A stretch of DNA of 64,000 nucleotides from Rhodohalobacter barkolensis (GTDB lineage Bacteria; Bacteroidota; Rhodothermia; Balneolales; Balneolaceae), in assembly GCF_002834295.1 (NCBI RefSeq), contig NZ_PISP01000006.1, forward strand, positions 186,001 through 250,000, read 5' to 3'. Of the stretch, positions 61,086 through 64,000 are shown piece by piece. Below the pieces are notes generated by a model. That model worked only from the letters and a program-made list of their open reading frames with translations. It made no database searches and had not been told where the DNA came from. Numbering within the stretch: position 1 is the first letter of the stretch; each line of letters begins with the position of its first letter. The position numbers and the translations under genes are program-made.

Positions 61086-61698
61086 AGAGACTCTCTACAA
61101 AAAATTTCTTCTTAATAACTGTAGTTTTGATTCTGCTCACGATCTGGCACACATTCAGCGTGTCGTTAAATCAGCACAAACTATTTGTGATGAAGAGGGC
61201 GGAGATTTAGATATAGTTAAAGCCGCCGCATGGTTACACGACAGTGTCACACTTCCAAAGAATCATCCCGACCGTTCAAAATCTTCAATTCTGGCCGGAG
61301 AAAAAGCAGCAGCATTTCTAAATAGCATTGATTTTCCGGAGACTAAAGTTAAACATGTTGTACATGCAATTGAGGCCCACAGTTTTTCAGCAGGTATTGA
61401 ACCCACAACATTAGAAGCTAAAATTGTGCAAGACGCCGACCGTCTGGATGCACTGGGTGCGATTGGAGTAGCACGTTGCTTGATGGTTGGCGGGAAGCTG
61501 GATCGCGCCCTTTATCAGCCTGAAGATCCCTTCTGTGAATCCAGAGATCCGGACGATTCGATTTACACGATAGATCATTTTTACGAGAAGCTTTTCAAAC
61601 TGCCTGAGTTGATGAACACTGAGAGCGCAAAGGAGATGGCAGTTGAGAGGATTAGGTTTATGAAGCAGTTTTTAAGTGAGTTACAAAAAGAGATCTAA
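61078..61698 (+). CDS. HD-domain phosphohydrolase
   Basis: A 206-residue cytosolic metal-dependent phosphohydrolase of the YedJ-like HD type. The ATG at 61078 overlaps the kinase stop codon; the frame is open upstream within the kinase gene, but that reading is not credible as coding. Metal ligands: His in DSAHDLAHIQRVV, the HD pair in AAWLHDSV, HAIEAHSF, and Asp in QDADRLDALGAIGVAR. Substrates of this subfamily are nucleotides or phosphonates; none is certain. Its tight coupling to the histidine kinase suggests it belongs to the same regulon, perhaps hydrolysing a nucleotide signal. Confidence 0.9.
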   Translation: MPEETLYKKFLLNNCSFDSAHDLAHIQRVVKSAQTICDEEGGDLDIVKAAAWLHDSVTLPKNHPDRSKSSILAGEKAAAFLNSIDFPETKVKHVVHAIEAHSFSAGIEPTTLEAKIVQDADRLDALGAIGVARCLMVGGKLDRALYQPEDPFCESRDPDDSIYTIDHFYEKLFKLPELMNTESAKEMAVERIRFMKQFLSELQKEI

Positions 61699-61710
61699 TC
61701 AAATTTTAAG

Positions 61711-62118
61711 TCAACTCTCTGTTGCCTCTTCAAACATCGAGTTTCCGTGTCGCAGAAGTTTCTCTGTAGTTTCCACGTACTTATCTCCTAGTTTCTCTGA
61801 TAACGCCTCTTCTGCGTTAATGTACAACTCACTCAATTTCGTTACTTCTTCTGCTCTTTTCGAGTTCAGTGCAATTTTTGTGCGTTCGTCTACTTTCTTC
61901 TTTACAACCCAACCTTCTTTCTGAAGTTTTTTTAAAAACCGTGTTATTGTCGACGGATCTAATTGCAGGTGATTGGCTATCTCTTTCTGAATCAACGGAC
62001 CCTGAATTTTGAGGTAGATCAAAACCTCAACATAAGACGTGGCTAAACCGAATTCCTTGAAATAGGAATCAAAATGTTTGGATACTGATCGGCTGAACGT
62101 ATTGGCTTCTGTATGCAT
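61711..62118 (-). CDS. MarR-family transcriptional regulator
   Basis: A 135-residue winged-helix regulator of the MarR family. The helix-turn-helix is GPLIQKEIANHLQLDPSTITRFLKKLQKEGWV (about 38-70), followed by the wing VKKKVDERTKIALNSK. The N- and C-terminal helices form the usual dimer interface (KHFDSYFKEFGLATSY and the YVETTEKLLRHGNSMFEE tail). No ligand or target can be read. It converges on the HD hydrolase gene with only 12 bp between stops and is 119 bp away from the matrixin gene on the same strand, so it could regulate itself and the neighbours. Confidence 0.9.
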   Translation of the reverse strand: MHTEANTFSRSVSKHFDSYFKEFGLATSYVEVLIYLKIQGPLIQKEIANHLQLDPSTITRFLKKLQKEGWVVKKKVDERTKIALNSKRAEEVTKLSELYINAEEALSEKLGDKYVETTEKLLRHGNSMFEEATES

Positions 62119-62181
62119 ATTTAAAAAGTTTTATGTGCATGTACAATAATGTCACTACTTCCTGCTTCAAAAGCAATTATC

Positions 62182-62214
62182 AAAAAAAAGAAAGGGCACC
62201 GCACGCGATGCCCT
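62182..62214 (-). terminator. Intrinsic terminator of the matrixin-like gene (minus strand)
   Basis: Minus-strand reading: AGGGCA-TCGCGTGCGG-TGCCCT (62214-62193), then TTCTTTTTTTT (T tract at 62192-62182). It lies just downstream of the stop of the gene at 62238. Confidence 0.85.
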
Positions 62215-62237
62215 GACATTTTATTGATTCTGCCCCC

Positions 62238-63224
62238 TTAATTTTTTGGCCATTTGCCATATATACTGTTATAAGAAGCACGATCTGTACCCAGTGGAGT
62301 TCTAACCGGGCCAAGATACGAAGCGTTCATTACCGCTCTTGGCGATACATGAAGTTTACCATTACTATTTGTAATGGATAACTTGCCGAAGTGACCCATT
62401 CCGAGTGCATGACCATTTTCATGTAATGCAACAGTTTCAATATCTACGGCTCCTGCTCTGCCGTCTGTTGCCCATGCAAAACTATCATTATACCAAACCT
62501 CCTTTAGAGCCACTTCATTAGTGTCCGTCCAATTAAAAGTAAATGCCACGCCCAACACGGAGTTGCTCGCCCCGGGACCTAAAACAGCATCAAATATCGG
62601 CCCCGGTAAAAAACCAAGAGTTACGATATCTGCAACAAAAGGATTTCCGGCCGAACCTCTAATTGATAAGATCGCACTTGGATTTTCACCGGTATCAGCT
62701 ACTTTCTCAATTTCAGGGCCTGAGTTTGACATCAAGTTATTCCATGTATCAAACGAAGAGTCTATATGTGGCTCCGCGTCTATCGAACCGTTTGCAGTGG
62801 CAAAAGGGCTGAACACCATATGTGTTAATTTATTTCCATCCGCGTTGCGACGTTCATCTCCCGGCACCCACTGCGCTGCTAATCGCAGAGTACGGTCGTT
62901 GGCAAAGATGGTCTGTCCCGACTGAAACTCACCGTCAACTGACATGGTAATCGTCTCTGCCATCACCAATTCATACTCAGTAACACCCCGGTCGGCTAAA
63001 TCTTGATTGATTTGAGCCAAATGCTCACTGTATACGGCTTCTTCAACTCCGCCTGTATGTTCCTGATTCTTTTGGTCAGGTAGTTCGCCTTCAGTAAAGG
63101 AAAGAACCGTTCCCTCTTTACTCTCTTCCTCTATTGAATTAATTGATGATTGTTCACTACATGAAATAAAAATAAATGCAGTTACAGCAATTATCAGATA
63201 GGTTTTATTTAGATAAGTAATCAT
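62238..63224 (-). CDS. Matrixin-type zinc metalloprotease, lipoprotein
   Basis: A 328-residue protein with a lipoprotein signal (FIFISC, Cys22) followed by an acidic linker. The metzincin catalytic motif HENGHALGMGH is at residues 268-278 with ligands His268, His272, His278 and catalytic Glu269. The Met-turn lies downstream in PRAVMNAS (Met299). Other matrixin features are the strand leading to VDIETVALHENGH and an upstream FNWTD strand. The exact family (M10 or bacterial matrixin-like) is not resolved. It probably sits in the outer membrane facing outward and cuts extracellular proteins. It is a single gene with a T-rich terminator downstream. Confidence 0.88.
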   Translation of the reverse strand: MITYLNKTYLIIAVTAFIFISCSEQSSINSIEEESKEGTVLSFTEGELPDQKNQEHTGGVEEAVYSEHLAQINQDLADRGVTEYELVMAETITMSVDGEFQSGQTIFANDRTLRLAAQWVPGDERRNADGNKLTHMVFSPFATANGSIDAEPHIDSSFDTWNNLMSNSGPEIEKVADTGENPSAILSIRGSAGNPFVADIVTLGFLPGPIFDAVLGPGASNSVLGVAFTFNWTDTNEVALKEVWYNDSFAWATDGRAGAVDIETVALHENGHALGMGHFGKLSITNSNGKLHVSPRAVMNASYLGPVRTPLGTDRASYNSIYGKWPKN

Positions 63225-63470
63225 AAGCCTTTTGATTTTGGTTTAAGGTAAGTTTAGCGCCAACGTTACTACCTCTCATTTTTTTTAGTAACACAGACTC
63301 AATTATTATCATACAAAAATCGATAATATCCAAAATAAACAGCATGATATCTATAAGTAACTGTGTGGCAATTCTCTTGGTCTGGCGTACAATGACTTGG
63401 TTGCACGAAACATCGTCCCACATTTCTATTTCTTAGCAGAAATTGCGAAATTAGGGGAACCCATTTGCCT
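63225..63470. other. Divergent intergenic region between the matrixin gene and scpA
   Basis: AT-rich, 246 bp, no gene. It must hold the promoter of the minus-strand lipoprotein gene and the start signals of scpA. No clear promoter box was picked out. Confidence 0.4.
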
Positions 63471-64000
63471 ATGTACAGAGTTCAGCTAAAAAATTTCGAA
63501 GGCCCGTTAGATCTGCTCCTTTTCTTTATCAGAAGAGATGAGCTTAATATCTACGACATACCCATCTATCACATCACACACGAGTTTCTCGATTATATCC
63601 GCTTGATGGAAGAACTGGATCTCGATGTAGCCAGCGAGTTCATCTACATGGCCAGTATGCTGATGTCGATCAAAGCGAAAATGATGCTGCCTCGCGATCC
63701 CAATGACGAGGATGAGCTCGATGAAGATGATCCGCGTTACGAACTGGTTCAGAAGCTGCTCGAGTACAAACGGTATAAAGAGATGGCAGAAAAGCTGACC
63801 ATCATTGATGAAGAGACTCAAAAGAAATACTTCCGCGGTTATCTTGAAGAAGATGAGGTGGAAAAGCAGGCAACCGGCGAAGCCCTAAAGGATGTGACAC
63901 TCTTTGACCTAATGGCTGCCTTCAGAAAAGTTCTTGCCGACATTAAGCGCCAAAATGTATACCATAAGGTAGAGAAAGTTCAAATGACGGTTGAACAGCA
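63471..64000 (+). CDS. scpA: Segregation and condensation protein A, partial
   Basis: The kleisin subunit of the SMC-ScpAB condensin, which organises newly replicated DNA. The first 176 residues are present; the gene runs off the window. It opens with the characteristic YRVQLKNFEGPLDLLLFFIRRDELNIYDIPI and continues with LDLDVASEFIYMASMLMSIKAKMMLP. An acidic linker (NDEDELDEDDPRYEL) follows, then YKRYKEMAEKL. All are typical of ScpA. The ATG at 63471 is preceded by AGGGGA at 63453-63458. The scpB gene is expected beyond the right edge. Confidence 0.96.
   Translation, partial: MYRVQLKNFEGPLDLLLFFIRRDELNIYDIPIYHITHEFLDYIRLMEELDLDVASEFIYMASMLMSIKAKMMLPRDPNDEDELDEDDPRYELVQKLLEYKRYKEMAEKLTIIDEETQKKYFRGYLEEDEVEKQATGEALKDVTLFDLMAAFRKVLADIKRQNVYHKVEKVQMTVEQ

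Noticed and set aside
1-64000. CRISPR array, rRNA operon, prophage or transposase gene
   Set aside because: No regularly spaced direct repeats, ribosomal RNA sequence, phage structural genes or transposase motifs were seen.

Overview
The window reads as a chromosomal stretch of a Gram-negative, chemoheterotrophic member of the Bacteroidota/Balneolota/Rhodothermota group. This placement is inference. It rests on a type IX secretion (T9SS) C-terminal sorting domain on the 853-residue glycoside hydrolase-like protein, several candidate promoters of the TTTG-N19-TAnnTTTG type, many lipoprotein and outer-membrane beta-barrel genes, and proteins that read like Balneola-type homologues. No rRNA, tRNA, CRISPR array or transposase gene was seen.

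Layout. Positions 1-6056 hold a truncated M28 peptidase lipoprotein with an apparent frameshift, a repeat-bearing membrane protein, pyruvate phosphate dikinase and a YfcC-type carrier. Positions 6057-12336 are a glycerol locus: a GlpR-type regulator divergent from glpD-glpK-glpF and a following porin. Positions 13128-23034 hold a sodium:solute symporter, a flavin reductase, a DDAH-like hydrolase, a secreted Gfo/Idh/MocA oxidoreductase, LemA plus an M48 protease, and an outer-membrane/SPOR protein. Positions 23161-31072 carry the complete histidine-to-glutamate pathway (hutU, then hutH-hutI-antiporter-hutG), with a CaCA-type antiporter inside the operon. Positions 31182-39648 are housekeeping: secA divergent from rpmH-rnpA-yidC, then nfeD-slipin. 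Positions 39767-53525 hold mainly secreted or membrane hydrolases (isoaspartyl peptidase, S9 and S10 peptidases, esterase), a GNAT-nitrilase fusion and a Na/Pi cotransporter.

The most interesting part is 53530-61698. A processive family 2 glycosyltransferase, a membrane-anchored helical-repeat protein and a stand-alone receiver domain form one operon. Divergent from it are a YaiO-type outer-membrane barrel, a T9SS-exported glycoside hydrolase-like protein, a soluble histidine kinase and an HD hydrolase. Together they look like a self-contained, phosphorelay-controlled exopolysaccharide synthesis and export system. A MarR regulator, a matrixin-like lipoprotein and the start of scpA close the window.

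Intergenic space is rich in short dispersed repeats. At least three families can be read by eye: CCCCTCC/GGAGGGG palindromes, some inside elements bounded by CGTGAGTTCGA inverted termini; a CTCTGCG-type repeat; and a CCCCG/CGGGGCTACGTTC hairpin. Several clean intrinsic terminators delimit the transcription units.
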